The notes under the pieces: generated by a model
Database searches by the model: none
What the model was told of the DNA's origin: nothing
Seen by the model: the letters and a program-made list of their open reading frames with translations, nothing else
Part shown: one piece after another, positions 35,071 through 45,237 of the stretch
How the letters are laid out: each line of letters starts with the position of its first letter
Position numbering within the stretch: the first letter of the stretch is position 1
Assembly: GCA_023435025.1 (NCBI GenBank)
Contig: JAEYSE010000039.1
Coordinates: 52,518-116,517 of the forward strand
Direction: 5' to 3'
DNA: 64,000 nucleotides
Origin: Bacillota bacterium
GTDB taxonomy: Bacteria; Bacillota; Clostridia; Christensenellales; CAG-138
Position numbers and translations under genes: made by a program

Positions 35071-36313
35071 ATAGATGCAGGATGTCAAGCGTGGCAAAAT
35101 AATCCTTAGGCGTTTCCGCACGACGGATGAGCTCCGTTGACCCATCCTCTTTTAAAAGCACCTCGGCGGAGCGCAGCTTGCCGTTGTAGTTGTACCCCAT
35201 TGCGAAGCCGTGCGCGCCGGTATCGTGCAGTACAACGAGGTCGCCGATATCGATCTTGGGCAGCGGCCTGTCCACCGCGAATTTGTCGTTGTTTTCGCAA
35301 AGCGAGCCGGTTACGTCATATACGTGGTCAAGCGGCGCGTTTTCCTTGCCCATTACGGTGATGTGGTGGTAGGCGCCGTACATGGCAGGGCGCATCAGGT
35401 TCGCGGCGCAGGCGTCGAGCCCGATGTACTGCTTGTGCGTATCTTTCCTATGGACGGCCGTGGTCACAAGGTAGCCGTAGGGCCCCGTGATATAACGGCC
35501 TAACTCCGTGAATATGGAAAGCTCCATGCCAGCAGGAACGACTACCTCGTCATATACCCGCTGCACCTCTCGGCCAATCCATTCGATATCCACTTCCTCA
35601 TCGTCCGGTAGGTACGGAATGCCGATGCCGCCCGAAAGGTTCACAAATGAAACCTCCGCTCCCGTTTCGTTGCGCAGCTCCACCGCCGTTTCAAACAGCG
35701 TGCGCGCAAGCGCGGGGTAATAGTTTGGATCGGTGGTGTTGCTGGCTAAAAACGCGTGCAAGCCGAAGCGCTTCACGCCCAGAGCCTTGAGTTTTAGAAA
35801 ACCCTCGGTGAGCTGTTCCCGCGTAAAACCATATTTTGCGTCACCCGGATTGCCCATTATGGTGTTGCCCGCCCGGAACTCCCCGCCGGGATTGTAGCGA
35901 CAGCAGATGGTCTCGGGAATTCCACCGTGATTATTCAGAAAATCGATATGCGTGATATCGTCCAGGTTGATGATCGCGTCCAGATTTCTCGCCAGCTCAA
36001 ACTCCTCGGGCGGGGTATCGTTGGAAGAGAACATGATGTTCTCTCCGGTAATGTTAAGCGCTTCGCAAAGCATTAACTCCGTCAGCGAAGAGCAGTCCAT
36101 ACCGCATCCCGTCTCATACAGCAGCTTCAATATAACCGGGTTGGGCTCCGCCTTTACGGCGTAATATTCGCGAAAGCCTTTGTTCCAGGAGAAAGCTTTT
36201 TGCAAACGCCTCAGGTTTTGCTTCATCGCGGCTTCGTCATAGATATGGAACGGCGTAGGGTACTTCTCTACAATGGCTTCAAGCTGCTCTTTGGAAAAGG
36301 GCAATGTCTTCAT
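35063..36313 (-). CDS. lysA: Diaminopimelate decarboxylase-family PLP enzyme
   Basis: 416 residues, group IV (fold III) decarboxylase. Lys54 in YYAVKAEPNP is the PLP Schiff-base lysine; HAFLASNTTDP and NLSGGIGIPY form the phosphate-binding region; GSLCENNDKF near residue 335 supplies the active-site Cys of the partner subunit. The enzyme makes L-lysine from meso-diaminopimelate. The variant residues around GSLCENND differ from the common GPLCESGD, so a related carboxynorspermidine/DAP-type activity cannot be excluded. The ATG at 36311-36313 has AGGAGGAG upstream. No lysine riboswitch is recognisable in the short leader. Confidence 0.82.
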   Translation of the reverse strand: MKTLPFSKEQLEAIVEKYPTPFHIYDEAAMKQNLRRLQKAFSWNKGFREYYAVKAEPNPVILKLLYETGCGMDCSSLTELMLCEALNITGENIMFSSNDTPPEEFELARNLDAIINLDDITHIDFLNNHGGIPETICCRYNPGGEFRAGNTIMGNPGDAKYGFTREQLTEGFLKLKALGVKRFGLHAFLASNTTDPNYYPALARTLFETAVELRNETGAEVSFVNLSGGIGIPYLPDDEEVDIEWIGREVQRVYDEVVVPAGMELSIFTELGRYITGPYGYLVTTAVHRKDTHKQYIGLDACAANLMRPAMYGAYHHITVMGKENAPLDHVYDVTGSLCENNDKFAVDRPLPKIDIGDLVVLHDTGAHGFAMGYNYNGKLRSAEVLLKEDGSTELIRRAETPKDYFATLDILHLFD

Positions 36314-36411
36314 GGGACTCCTCCTGTAAAATATGCAAACCCGCTGCTACAGCGGTTTGTGTTGCCGATTTTGCTTCTTGCTTTACCATAGCGCCTTGTG
36401 AAAGCAGGACG

Positions 36412-36440
36412 TTAAAATAATCGCCGGAAAATACCGGCTT
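36412..36440 (-). terminator. Terminator of the dac-smpB operon
   Basis: GCCGG-TATTTT-CCGGC followed by GATTATTTT on the minus strand, about 80 bases past the smpB stop. Confidence 0.65.
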
Positions 36441-36519
36441 ATGTTATACATAACAACCTGGTGGTGTGTTCAACCATAAGAGCGGGGACGCGCTAAAAGA
36501 AACCTGAGAAGGGGTATCC

Positions 36520-36987
36520 TTAGTCCCTGTCCCTCATCTCTTTAAAGCTGCGCTCCATCTCGCGCTTGCTGTCCCGGTCCGCCATATCGCTACGCTTATC
36601 GTATAATTTTTTCCCCTTGGCCACGGCAATCTCCAATTTCGCGCGGCCTTCCTTAAAGTAGATCTGCAAAGGAATCAGGCTCATCCCCTGCGCCTGCTGC
36701 AGGCCGTGCAGTCTATTGATTTCCCGCCGGTGCAGCAGCAGCTTGCGATCCCGGAACGGGTCCTTGTTGTAAATGTTCCCCTGCTCATAGGGGCTGATAT
36801 GCATGCCGTGGATAAATATCTCACCGCTTCTTACAATACAGTAGCTGTCCTTTAAATTGACTCTCCCTGCGCGCAGAGATTTGACCTCGGTGCCAAAAAG
36901 CACGAGGCCGCATTCATAGGTATCCTCTATAAAATATTCATGCCGCGCTTTGCGGTTCTGCGCGATGACCTTTACGCCCTTTTGCAT
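36520..36987 (-). CDS. smpB: SsrA-binding protein SmpB
   Basis: 155 residues, the usual length. Signatures: [38 protein letters not shown] at the N-terminus, HISPYEQGN, and a basic C-terminal tail ([22 protein letters not shown]) that enters the ribosomal A site. It delivers tmRNA to stalled ribosomes. The ATG at 36985-36987 has GGGAGG upstream; an upstream in-frame extension lies inside the carboxypeptidase gene. It follows that gene by 20 bases and is probably cotranscribed. Confidence 0.95.
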   Translation of the reverse strand: MQKGVKVIAQNRKARHEYFIEDTYECGLVLFGTEVKSLRAGRVNLKDSYCIVRSGEIFIHGMHISPYEQGNIYNKDPFRDRKLLLHRREINRLHGLQQAQGMSLIPLQIYFKEGRAKLEIAVAKGKKLYDKRSDMADRDSKREMERSFKEMRDRD

Positions 36988-37007
36988 GGACGCCTCCCGG
37001 ATAAAAT

Positions 37008-38381
37008 CTATCTCCTGCCGCGGTACGCATAGGTGACGCGACGGGCCTTCCTGCGCCGCACATGCCTGCGGTTTTTGAGATAGGCAACTAAGCCCGCCAC
37101 AAACAGCATAAGCAATACGACCAAAATAATGAACGGCCACGGGCCGTGCGTACTGCTGCCCGAAACGGGGTCGTCTATCAGCTTGACGTCCGGCGTTTCC
37201 ACAACGCCTCCGCCCATTTGCGCCACATCACGGCTTGCATAGGCATCCGCTGTAAACAGCGTACGGCCTTCAAACTTGTAGGAAACGGTCGCCAGCAAGT
37301 CCCCCGCCTTGACGGGAGCGGTAATCTCCCCTACCGTCGCAACGGAGGTAGTGATCGCGGATACACTGTTCTTGATGCGGTCCATTTCATCGGCCAGGCA
37401 GGAGATCTGCTTGCCATCAATGTCCACATTGAGCTTTAACAGCCCACCCGTTTCATCATCAAAGCTGCAGTTTTTTACCGAAACCTCCACCTGGGTAGGA
37501 AGACCCAGCGTGGAAGCGTCCAGTGTCTGGTAGCTGGTAAAGGCCCAGTCAAACAGCTCCTGCGAAAGCGAAAAGCGATAGTCTTTATCGGACGACGCGT
37601 TGAACTGCACGCAAACGAATGTCACGCCGTCCTTTTCAGCAGCGGAAACCAGACAATACCCGGCCTCGTTGGTTTCCCCCGTCTTGACACCGATGGCATA
37701 ACGATATTCCACGTTCTTATCCGTGCTATCCGCCTTGGTATAGACCAGACGGTTGGTGTTTTCCAGGTGATACCCGTCGCTATCCTTGTTGGTGGCGGGT
37801 ACATCATGCACTTGCTTTTTGACAACCGCCCGGAAATCCTCGTTTTGCAACGCATAGCTTGTAAGCTTGAGCATATCTGCGGCAGTGGTATAATGCTCTT
37901 CCTCATGCCTGCCGTGCGGGTTGACAAAATGGGTGTTGGTCATATTGAGCTCGGCGGCTTTCTGATTCATCATATCCGCAAAGCCGGAAATCGAGCCGCC
38001 AAGATGCACGGCAATCGCCGCGGCGGCGTCGTTGCCCGAAACAAGCATCATGCCGTAAATCAGGTCACGTAGGGTAAGCGTCTCGCCGGGTGTGATTCTC
38101 ATGAGCGAGCTTCTGGAGCCAAATGCGGCCACTTCTTCACCCACCGTCACGGTGTCGTCAAGGTTGCCGTTTTCAAGCGCGAGGATCAAAGTCATAATCT
38201 TGGTAGTGCTGGCCGGGAACGCCCGCTCGTTTGCGTTCTTTTCCACCAGCAGCGTACCTGAGCCCGCCTCTGCAAACGCAACATACTTCGTCTTAATTTC
38301 ATCCCCCGGGCTATAAGCCAGCGCGGATGACGATATGAGTAACAACAGGAACGCCGTCAGCGCACAAAGAATTCTCTTCAA
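37008..38381 (-). CDS. D-alanyl-D-alanine carboxypeptidase, S11 family
   Basis: 457 residues. Signal peptide 1-22. The penicillin-binding catalytic triad motifs are all present: STTK at 58-61, SGN at 115-117, KTG at 233-235. A C-terminal PBP5-type domain (about 290-395) is followed by a membrane helix and a very basic tail ([11 protein letters not shown]), which anchors the enzyme in place of the usual amphipathic helix. It trims the terminal D-Ala from peptidoglycan stem peptides. TTG at 38379-38381 is the start, with AAAAGGA upstream. DacF-like by order near sporulation genes, but this is not certain. Confidence 0.88.
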   Translation of the reverse strand: MKRILCALTAFLLLLISSSALAYSPGDEIKTKYVAFAEAGSGTLLVEKNANERAFPASTTKIMTLILALENGNLDDTVTVGEEVAAFGSRSSLMRITPGETLTLRDLIYGMMLVSGNDAAAAIAVHLGGSISGFADMMNQKAAELNMTNTHFVNPHGRHEEEHYTTAADMLKLTSYALQNEDFRAVVKKQVHDVPATNKDSDGYHLENTNRLVYTKADSTDKNVEYRYAIGVKTGETNEAGYCLVSAAEKDGVTFVCVQFNASSDKDYRFSLSQELFDWAFTSYQTLDASTLGLPTQVEVSVKNCSFDDETGGLLKLNVDIDGKQISCLADEMDRIKNSVSAITTSVATVGEITAPVKAGDLLATVSYKFEGRTLFTADAYASRDVAQMGGGVVETPDVKLIDDPVSGSSTHGPWPFIILVVLLMLFVAGLVAYLKNRRHVRRRKARRVTYAYRGRR

Positions 38382-38591
38382 AACGTTTCATCCTTTTTTG
38401 CTTTCTAGGCGGAAAAGAGAAGCAAATCAGCCTTCCATAGAACGGAATTCTTTCGTAATACTGCCTGAACCGCCCAAAATCTCATATAAGTATAGCAAAC
38501 TTACATCGGTATTGTATAGTGAATTCTCCTTCATTCACAATCAGTTTCCATTTTATGCGGGAATTTGCCGCACAAAATAATGGAATTGTGG

Positions 38592-38597
38592 TATACT
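38592..38597 (+). promoter_or_regulatory. Possible extended -10 for the OmpR-type two-component operon
   Basis: TGGTATACT forms an extended -10 element 84 bases before the regulator gene. No good -35 is apparent. The rest of the 299-base gap at 38,382-38,680 shows no gene. Confidence 0.35.
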
Positions 38598-38680
38598 TAA
38601 AATAACTTTCGACCCATTCATTCTATCATAGACTTTGGTGTAACGTAAGAATAAACCTCTGCACGGGGGAGGAGCAGCGT

Positions 38681-39367
38681 ATGGCGGTCAGAATATTATT
38701 GGTAGACGACGAGCCTTTGATACTCAAAGGACTCCGCTTTTCTCTGCAGCAGGAGGGGTACGAAATCGACTCCGCGGCGGACGGCGAGGAAGCGCTTCAA
38801 AAAATCTTCAGCAACAAGTATGATCTCATTTTACTTGACGTCATGCTGCCCAAGCTTTCGGGCGTGGAAGTCTGCCAGCGCGTGCGGGAGACTTCGGACG
38901 TGCCCATCATCATGCTGACCGCCAAAGGCGAGGATATGGACAAGATTTTGGGTCTTGAATATGGCGCGGACGATTATATGGTGAAGCCCTTTAATATTCT
39001 CGAAGTCAAAGCCCGCATCAAGACCATACTGCGCCGCGCCTCCGGGCGGCGCGAAGAAAAAAAGCCACAGCTTGCGGGGGGCGGTCTAACACTTGATTCC
39101 GTAACGCGCTCGGTGGAAGCGGACGGAAAACCCATCAACCTAACAGTCAAGGAATTTGACCTTTTACAATTGTTCATGTCCAACCCCGGGCGGGTGTTCA
39201 GCCGCGAAGAGCTCTTGGAAACCATCTGGGGGAACGACTATTTTGGAGATTTTCGTACGGTGGACGTGCATATCCGCCGCCTGCGCGAAAAAATAGAAGC
39301 CGATCCGGCGAAGCCTTTACATATCCTCACCAAATGGGGCATTGGCTATTACTTCGGCCATGCGTAG
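38681..39367 (+). CDS. OmpR/PhoB-family response regulator
   Basis: 228 residues. Receiver with DDE at 9-11, Asp53 in LLDVMLP, Thr/Lys in MLTAKGE and YMVKPF; winged-helix output at about 130-226 (FDLLQLFMSNPGRVFSREELLETIWG, VDVHIRRLREKIE). It overlaps the kinase gene by eight bases and heads a four-gene plus-strand operon with two GerMN lipoproteins, which suggests envelope-stress or wall control similar in layout to WalR- or ResD-type systems. The exact signal is unknown. Confidence 0.92.
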   Translation: MAVRILLVDDEPLILKGLRFSLQQEGYEIDSAADGEEALQKIFSNKYDLILLDVMLPKLSGVEVCQRVRETSDVPIIMLTAKGEDMDKILGLEYGADDYMVKPFNILEVKARIKTILRRASGRREEKKPQLAGGGLTLDSVTRSVEADGKPINLTVKEFDLLQLFMSNPGRVFSREELLETIWGNDYFGDFRTVDVHIRRLREKIEADPAKPLHILTKWGIGYYFGHA

Positions 39368-40826
39368 GTTTTTGGGTTCCATACGGTTTCGCATACTGGC
39401 GATATACCTCATACTAATGATGCTCACGTTCGTCGCGGTAAGCACCATTGTTTCCGTGCTGATTGAAAATTTCCTGGTTTCACAGCGCACGCAGGAACAG
39501 CAGCGCCAGACCGAGCGCCTGGCGCTTGAATTGGCGCCGCTTGTCGCCACCGAAGATATTCGCGAAATGTACGCACTTACCTCTACTTGGGCACAGGAAA
39601 CCGGAGGAAGGGTGCTGTTTGTAGACACGGACGCCGTGGTACAGATGGACACCGCCTCCCAATACAATGGCTTTAGGCTGCCCTACAGGGAGGTACGTGA
39701 CGTACTGATGACGGATGCCCAATCCTCCTACGGGTTTCACAAGCTCAACAAATACGATAATCTGGATACATTTACGTTCATTACCTCCACGGATTGGGTG
39801 GTCTATTACACCGCGGCCGTTACGGTTGACGGCGCAATCCAGGGGGTTCTTCTTTATTCTGTTTCCATACAGGACGCCATTACGCATGTTAACGACATTA
39901 CCAAACAAATCGGCCTTGTTTTTGTGGCGTTCGCTGTGGCTGTCGCCATAGTGAGCCTTATGGTTTCAGGCTGGCTCACCAAGCCCATCGTCATACTGAC
40001 CAATGCGATCCGCCGCGTGGGTGCGCAGGGGTATGGAGACCGCGTCCCCGTAAAGGGCAAAGACGAACTTTCGGAGCTTTCCGAAGCCTTCAACATTATG
40101 AGCGAAAAGTTGGAAAGCCATGACAGGTTAAGAAACGAGTTCGTTTCCAATGCCTCTCATGAATTAAAGACTCCGCTTTCCACTATGAAGCTTCTGGCGG
40201 AATCCATGCTGTATGAGGAGCAGCCCGATCCCAGAGTATCGAGAGAGTTCTTTTCGGATATCAACCACGAGGTGGACCGCCTGACGCATATCGTAAACGA
40301 CCTTCTCCGTTTGGTCAATGAAGAGAACTCCGGCAAGATGCTCTGCCTGACCACAGTGGATTTGGAAGAGCTGGTTTCCCAGGTCCTTCGCCGACTGATG
40401 CCGCTTGCCAAAGACAAGGGAATCCGTTTGGAGCGCAAGCTGGTTTCTGTGAAGATCGAGTGCGACGAGACCCGCATCGAGCAGGTTATCACAAACCTTG
40501 TGGATAATGCCCTCAAATATACGGACAAGGGCAGTGTTTCCGTTACGTTAAAGCCGGACGGCGCTTATGCCGTGCTGACCATACACGATACCGGAATTGG
40601 CATACCGAAGGAAGCAATCCCCAGGCTGTTTGAGCGTTTCTACCGGGTGGATAAGGCGAGAAGCCGCGATACGGGCGGCACCGGCCTTGGGCTTTCCATT
40701 GTGGAGCGCATCGTCTCCATGCACGGGGGATATATTCAGGTGGAAAGCGTGCTCGGACGCGGTTCCACATTTACCGTGCGGCTGCCTGTGCACCCCCCGC
40801 AGCAAAAGGGAGGGGAAGTACTATGA
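39360..40826 (+). CDS. Two-component sensor histidine kinase
   Basis: 488 residues. Membrane helix at about 12-35, an extracytoplasmic sensor (about 36-185; shape of a single Cache/PAS-like domain), second helix at about 186-208, HAMP at about 209-262, HisKA with NASHELKTPLS, and an HATPase_c with NLVDNALKYTD, DTGIGIP and GTGLGLS. Conventional WalK-like layout, but no cytoplasmic PAS. The ATG at 39360 overlaps the regulator stop; a TTG six codons upstream is less likely. Its stop overlaps the next gene by four bases. Confidence 0.9.
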   Translation: MRRFLGSIRFRILAIYLILMMLTFVAVSTIVSVLIENFLVSQRTQEQQRQTERLALELAPLVATEDIREMYALTSTWAQETGGRVLFVDTDAVVQMDTASQYNGFRLPYREVRDVLMTDAQSSYGFHKLNKYDNLDTFTFITSTDWVVYYTAAVTVDGAIQGVLLYSVSIQDAITHVNDITKQIGLVFVAFAVAVAIVSLMVSGWLTKPIVILTNAIRRVGAQGYGDRVPVKGKDELSELSEAFNIMSEKLESHDRLRNEFVSNASHELKTPLSTMKLLAESMLYEEQPDPRVSREFFSDINHEVDRLTHIVNDLLRLVNEENSGKMLCLTTVDLEELVSQVLRRLMPLAKDKGIRLERKLVSVKIECDETRIEQVITNLVDNALKYTDKGSVSVTLKPDGAYAVLTIHDTGIGIPKEAIPRLFERFYRVDKARSRDTGGTGLGLSIVERIVSMHGGYIQVESVLGRGSTFTVRLPVHPPQQKGGEVL

Positions 40827-41788
40827 AAACAGCTTTGCGGCTTGTCGCTTTGTGTCTGACGTTGCTTTTGGCCGTACCCGGCTGCGGCATGCAGACCACC
40901 ATACAGGAGGACGCCATCAGAGAAGCGCTGCCCGGCATCGATCCGGCCGCAGGCATTGGACGGGACGTAGATATTACGCTGTATTTCCGCTTGACGGATG
41001 AACCCGCCCTGGTTCCCGTGCAACGCACCGTAGCCGTACGGGCCAACGAATATGTGGGTGGTGCGGTTGTGCGGCAGCTTCTGAACGGCCCCACCGCGCT
41101 CTTTGGGGATTTGGAGCGTGTATTGCCCAAAGGCACCCGCCTTGTGGACATTTACCCGGACGGCGGCATACTCTACGCGGTGCTATCCAAAGAAATCCTG
41201 GAGTACGAGGACGATTCGTCCACCCGGGAAGAGATCGAACTGACAAAACGTCTGGGCGTGTACGCCATCGTCAATTCCCTGTGCGCTTTGGGGGAAGCGA
41301 CGCGCGTGCAGATTTTGGTGGATATGGACGGAACGGGCAAGGGCTCGCGGGTCTCCCCCTTCCTTTTGGGATTTACGTCGGAATACACCTCCTCTCAATG
41401 GCTGGACCCTATGGGCGTTGAGGCAGACGTGGTGATTAACCCCAACCTGATGGTCAACCTTGCCCTGCAGCGGCTGAAAGAGGAAAATTACGCCCAAAGC
41501 TACAAGTTCTTTGCCGAAAGCGAGACAGGCGGCATGCAAAAACCGGACTTTGCGGCGTTTGAAACGGAACTGCTTTCTTTGGGCACGATTGACGACTTTA
41601 CCGTAAAAAGCGCAGATACCGGAAAGGATACATTAAACGGCAAAGCCACGGTGGATATCATCTGGACAGCCCGGGAAGACGGCAAGACGCGTACGGCGAA
41701 AAACGCCGTGCTGGCATTGCTGCCCGAAGGCGGGCTCTATAAAATCGGCTTCTACTCGCTGATGGAAGCGCTGGAACAGTCAAGATAG
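40823..41788 (+). CDS. GerMN-domain lipoprotein (first of two)
   Basis: 321 residues. Lipoprotein signal ending LLAVPGC, so membrane-anchored outside the cell. A GerMN domain occupies about 50-190 (VDITLYFRLTDEPALVPVQRTV, AVVRQLLNGPT, LPKGTRLVDIYPDGGILYAVLS). A second, NTF2-like-looking region covers about 215-320. GerMN domains occur in GerM and in LpqB-like proteins that pair with two-component kinases; the coupling here by a four-base overlap with the kinase resembles the MtrAB-LpqB arrangement of actinobacteria. A role in tuning the kinase is inferred. Confidence 0.82.
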   Translation: MKTALRLVALCLTLLLAVPGCGMQTTIQEDAIREALPGIDPAAGIGRDVDITLYFRLTDEPALVPVQRTVAVRANEYVGGAVVRQLLNGPTALFGDLERVLPKGTRLVDIYPDGGILYAVLSKEILEYEDDSSTREEIELTKRLGVYAIVNSLCALGEATRVQILVDMDGTGKGSRVSPFLLGFTSEYTSSQWLDPMGVEADVVINPNLMVNLALQRLKEENYAQSYKFFAESETGGMQKPDFAAFETELLSLGTIDDFTVKSADTGKDTLNGKATVDIIWTAREDGKTRTAKNAVLALLPEGGLYKIGFYSLMEALEQSR

Positions 41789-41796
41789 AGGTAAGT

Positions 41797-43389
41797 ATGG
41801 CAAATAACGTTTGCATGGCCCATCAAAATAATCGGCAAGTCGGGCTTCGACAAGTAATAAGATGCTTCTGTCTTGTGCTGGCGTTGCTTTTTTCCGCGTC
41901 CTTTATTGGCTGCTCCTCCGCCAGAGAATATCCCGCCCCCCTGCCCGAAAGCACCGCGACCCCGCCGCCAATTACGGCCGGGAACGATACGAGCATAGAG
42001 CTTGAACTCTACTTCCCCACGCAGGACAACCACACGCTGAGCAGCGAAAAGCGACAGCTTGCGCGCCCGGAAAACGTCAGCCGCGCGCGCTCCGCGATAG
42101 AGGCGCTGTGCGAAGGGCCCGACAGCCCCACGCTTGAACCGGCGGTGCCCGAAGGCTGGGCCTTTTCCGGAATGGAGCTTTCCGGCGACGTGTGCAACAT
42201 CTATTTTACCGGCAATCCCGTGGCGGATGACGAGCTTCTGGTGTTGCGCGCGGCGGCGGCAGCCACGGTGTATGCGAGCGAGGGCATTCAATACACGGAC
42301 ATCTACCTCAACGGCATGCAACCGGGGTACGGCGGCAATCCGCTCGGCGTGCTATCCCCCATCGATATACCGCTCGATTCCTACCTTAGTGCCATCGAGC
42401 GGGACAACACCGATTCCGGCATCGGGCAAACCAGCGAGGCCAACGTTTTAAAAACCCGCAAGGCGCAGCTTTATTTTGCGGATATCACGGGCAGCCTGTT
42501 GCTGTGCGACGTGCGGGAGCTTTCCTATAAGGAGCAGGAACATGCCAACATCGTAATTGCGGCGCTCCTGGGCGAGCTTGCAAAAGGCTCCTTAGGTAGC
42601 GAGGGCCGGGAACCTGTGCTGCCCAGCGACATGCGGCTAATAAAATGCGTAATGCCCGAACCAGAAGTTGCTTCTCCTTCCTCTGAGGAACCGGATATTC
42701 CGCTTGCGGCTTCTGTAAGGGGAGAGGTAGTGGACCTCTACTTTACGAACCCGGCGGAAGACATCCCCCCCATCGCATACGCTTCCATCGTATATACGGT
42801 AACAGGCTTCTGGCCCTGGACCGAAGGCGTGCGCATTTATTTGGATGACGCGCCCGTCACACTGGGCAGCGTGCTCAAAAACGACGATAACGATACCATA
42901 TTCTCCCGTGCCGACTTTTCCGGCATGTTGGGGCATACCGTAACGCTGCTATTCCCGGATCAGGACGGGCTTGGGCTCTACCCGGTATTACGGTGCCTGC
43001 CGCAAAGTACCGCATACGACCCGCTCGCCAGATTGACGGCGCTTTTTACAGGCCCTGCCGACCCCGGCCTGCCGCTTTCCATGCTTGAGGAAGCGGACGT
43101 ATTGGACGTTTCCATACAGGGCAATATCGCCGTTATAAATCTGAAGCAAGGGTTCTATGAGAAGCTCTCGGCTTTTGTGGAAAGCGGCGTATCGCGCCTG
43201 CCGCAAAACACACGCGCGCAGATGACGGTGTTTGCCATGGTCAACACGCTTGCAAGTATACCAGGCGTAAACAAGGTGTGGTTGCTTGAAAACGGCGAAC
43301 GCATCAATAAGAGCATCAACATGCTTTACCTGGGCAATCCGCTCTTTTATAACCCCGGCCTTCTGCTTATTCAGGAAAACGGGGAATAA
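41797..43389 (+). CDS. GerMN-domain lipoprotein with two GerMN-like units
   Basis: 530 residues. Signal peptide with a lipobox (SASFIGC near residue 39). Two GerMN-like units are seen: about 65-180 (IELELYFPTQDNHTLSSEKRQL, ARSAIEALCEGP) and about 370-500 (TVTLLFPDQDGLGLYPVLRCLP, RLTALFTGP). A linker region around 210-340 also has domain-like repeats. It starts nine bases after the preceding gene and belongs to the same operon. In Bacillus GerM acts at the septum and in spore assembly; a wall or spore role is plausible. The ATG at 41797 has GAGGT upstream. Confidence 0.8.
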   Translation: MANNVCMAHQNNRQVGLRQVIRCFCLVLALLFSASFIGCSSAREYPAPLPESTATPPPITAGNDTSIELELYFPTQDNHTLSSEKRQLARPENVSRARSAIEALCEGPDSPTLEPAVPEGWAFSGMELSGDVCNIYFTGNPVADDELLVLRAAAAATVYASEGIQYTDIYLNGMQPGYGGNPLGVLSPIDIPLDSYLSAIERDNTDSGIGQTSEANVLKTRKAQLYFADITGSLLLCDVRELSYKEQEHANIVIAALLGELAKGSLGSEGREPVLPSDMRLIKCVMPEPEVASPSSEEPDIPLAASVRGEVVDLYFTNPAEDIPPIAYASIVYTVTGFWPWTEGVRIYLDDAPVTLGSVLKNDDNDTIFSRADFSGMLGHTVTLLFPDQDGLGLYPVLRCLPQSTAYDPLARLTALFTGPADPGLPLSMLEEADVLDVSIQGNIAVINLKQGFYEKLSAFVESGVSRLPQNTRAQMTVFAMVNTLASIPGVNKVWLLENGERINKSINMLYLGNPLFYNPGLLLIQENGE

Positions 43390-43511
43390 ATTAATAGATT
43401 ATTCATATACGAAATATGCCCAATCACTAAGCCTTGCGCTATAATAAGTCGTTGGGAAAAATACGAAGCGGCCGCATCCAAAAAGTATGCGGCTTTGCCA
43501 TAGGAGCCGAT

Positions 43512-45122
43512 ATGATAAACGACGATAATTCGCGTAAAATCAGACATGTGGGTGGCAAGCCGCACCCGCCGCAGCAGCAAGCGCAAAATGCCACCACTGC
43601 GGCACAGGCGGCACTGGGAAATACCAGTTCCGCAGTCCAGAAACGTCAATCCGAAGCGCTGTTACAGCCACGCAAGGGTCAGAGGCGGCATAAGCCCCGG
43701 AAGAGTATGACAAAAGCCGGAAAGATCGTGCTTTTTTCTTTGATTGCGCTGCTCGTCGTAGGCGTAGGCCTTGGTCTGAAATTCTACTTTGACGTGATGA
43801 ACCCCGCAGCGCTGTTCCAGGAGGACCCACAGCCCTCCGCAACGCCTGCGCCCACCCCGGAAGGGACATTGGCCCCGGATGCTTCGCCCACGCCTTCCCC
43901 CACGCCCGACCCGCATGCCCAGCTGCTGAGCCAGGCGGACCTGGAGTTTATGAAAAACCGCGTGAACATTCTGGTGCTCGGCATTGACGAGAGTGCGGAG
44001 CGCTCCAACTGGGGCTCCTTCCGCACGGATACAATGATACTCGTGACGATCGACTTCGCCACAAACGACGTGCATATGATTTCCGTCCCGCGTGACAGCT
44101 ATGTAAAGATCGCCAAAGAGAACGGCGAGCTCAAGCTTAAGGACGGGCTGCCGCAGTTCGGGAAAATCAACAGCGCCTTCTCCACCGGTGGCGGCGCACA
44201 GAAGAGCGGCTACGGATACGCCATAGGAACGGTCAGCTATCTGTTCGGCGGTATCCCGGTGCACTATTACCTTGGCTTCAACATGAACGTCGTCAAGGAA
44301 GTGGTCAACGCCATGGGTGGCGTTGACTACAACGTGGACATCGAAGTCAACATGAACGGGCGGCAGCTCCACCCCGGCATGCAGCATATGGACGGCCAGG
44401 CGGTGCTTGACTATGCGCGCCAGAGGAAGGGCTCTTCCGATATCGCCCGCGTGGATCGGCAGCAGCGCATTATCATGGCGATATTCCAGCAGCTGAAGAG
44501 TACGGGCCAGATACAGAACCTGCCCGACATTTACAAAGCGGTGGAGCAGAACATTCAGACGAATTTGAGCTTCAAGCAGATCACCTCGCTTGCGCTGCTT
44601 GCGCTGCAGATGGACCAATCCCAGCTTTACAAGCATACGGTGGACGGCGAGTTCCTCAACATGTACACGGTAAGCTACTGGGGCGTGAACACATCAAAGC
44701 TCAGCAAGCTGATTAAAGAGGTGTTCGGCGTCAACGTATCCGCCGACGCGGAAATCAACGTGAGTAACATCAAGGCGCAGATAGAGGCAAACCGTGCACT
44801 CATCGCTGCTGAGCTTCAGGCAGCGAAAGAGGCTATCGGCTTGGCGGACGGCATCCTCGCCCAGTACGGCGCGTGGCTGTCTGAGGACACGAAAGCCCAA
44901 CTAAAGAGCGCGAAGAGCCAGCTCGAGGACGCGGTGGATATGGAGGACAAAGCGCAGCTGGATTATTACACCCCTCCGCTTGTGCAGCTGTGCAATGAAA
45001 TTCTCGCGGCGCTTCAAAACGCAGGAGCTATGCCCGGATCAGCGCCCGTTGTACCCGAACCCACGCCGGATACTGCCGAAATACCCGAGATACCGGAAAT
45101 TCAGGAGACGCCCGCCGGGTAA
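43512..45122 (+). CDS. LytR-CpsA-Psr (LCP) family wall polymer ligase
   Basis: 536 residues. Cytosolic basic N-terminus, one membrane helix (about 72-94), a Pro/Thr linker (about 104-133), then the LCP catalytic domain: NILVLGIDE, RTDTMILVTIDFATNDVHMISVPRDSYV, KINSAFSTGGG, AVLDYARQRKGSSDIARVDRQQRII with the conserved Arg residues that bind pyrophosphate-lipid. The C-terminal part (about 420-500) is a helical, possibly coiled-coil tail. LCP enzymes attach teichoic acids or other glycopolymers to peptidoglycan. The ATG at 43512 has TAGGAG upstream. It has its own terminator. Confidence 0.9.
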   Translation: MINDDNSRKIRHVGGKPHPPQQQAQNATTAAQAALGNTSSAVQKRQSEALLQPRKGQRRHKPRKSMTKAGKIVLFSLIALLVVGVGLGLKFYFDVMNPAALFQEDPQPSATPAPTPEGTLAPDASPTPSPTPDPHAQLLSQADLEFMKNRVNILVLGIDESAERSNWGSFRTDTMILVTIDFATNDVHMISVPRDSYVKIAKENGELKLKDGLPQFGKINSAFSTGGGAQKSGYGYAIGTVSYLFGGIPVHYYLGFNMNVVKEVVNAMGGVDYNVDIEVNMNGRQLHPGMQHMDGQAVLDYARQRKGSSDIARVDRQQRIIMAIFQQLKSTGQIQNLPDIYKAVEQNIQTNLSFKQITSLALLALQMDQSQLYKHTVDGEFLNMYTVSYWGVNTSKLSKLIKEVFGVNVSADAEINVSNIKAQIEANRALIAAELQAAKEAIGLADGILAQYGAWLSEDTKAQLKSAKSQLEDAVDMEDKAQLDYYTPPLVQLCNEILAALQNAGAMPGSAPVVPEPTPDTAEIPEIPEIQETPAG

Positions 45123-45154
45123 TTCCATAAAAAATACAAGTTATTGCATGACAG

Positions 45155-45186
45155 AGCAGGGTGCGACAGTCCGCACCCTGCTTTTT
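45155..45186 (+). terminator. Terminator of the LCP gene
   Basis: AGCAGGGTGCG / CGCACCCTGCT arms followed by TTTT. Confidence 0.88.
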
Positions 45187-45237
45187 GTCCATGGCAGCTC
45201 TGCATGATGTGCGACGGCGATTTCCGGACATTTTTGC

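Noticed and set aside
36314..36411. Lysine riboswitch before lysA
   Set aside because: The leader is under 100 bases and holds only one short hairpin; too small for an L-box.
43662..44636. 324-codon minus-strand frame opposite the LCP gene
   Set aside because: Antisense to a clear LCP domain, no family resemblance and no start signal.
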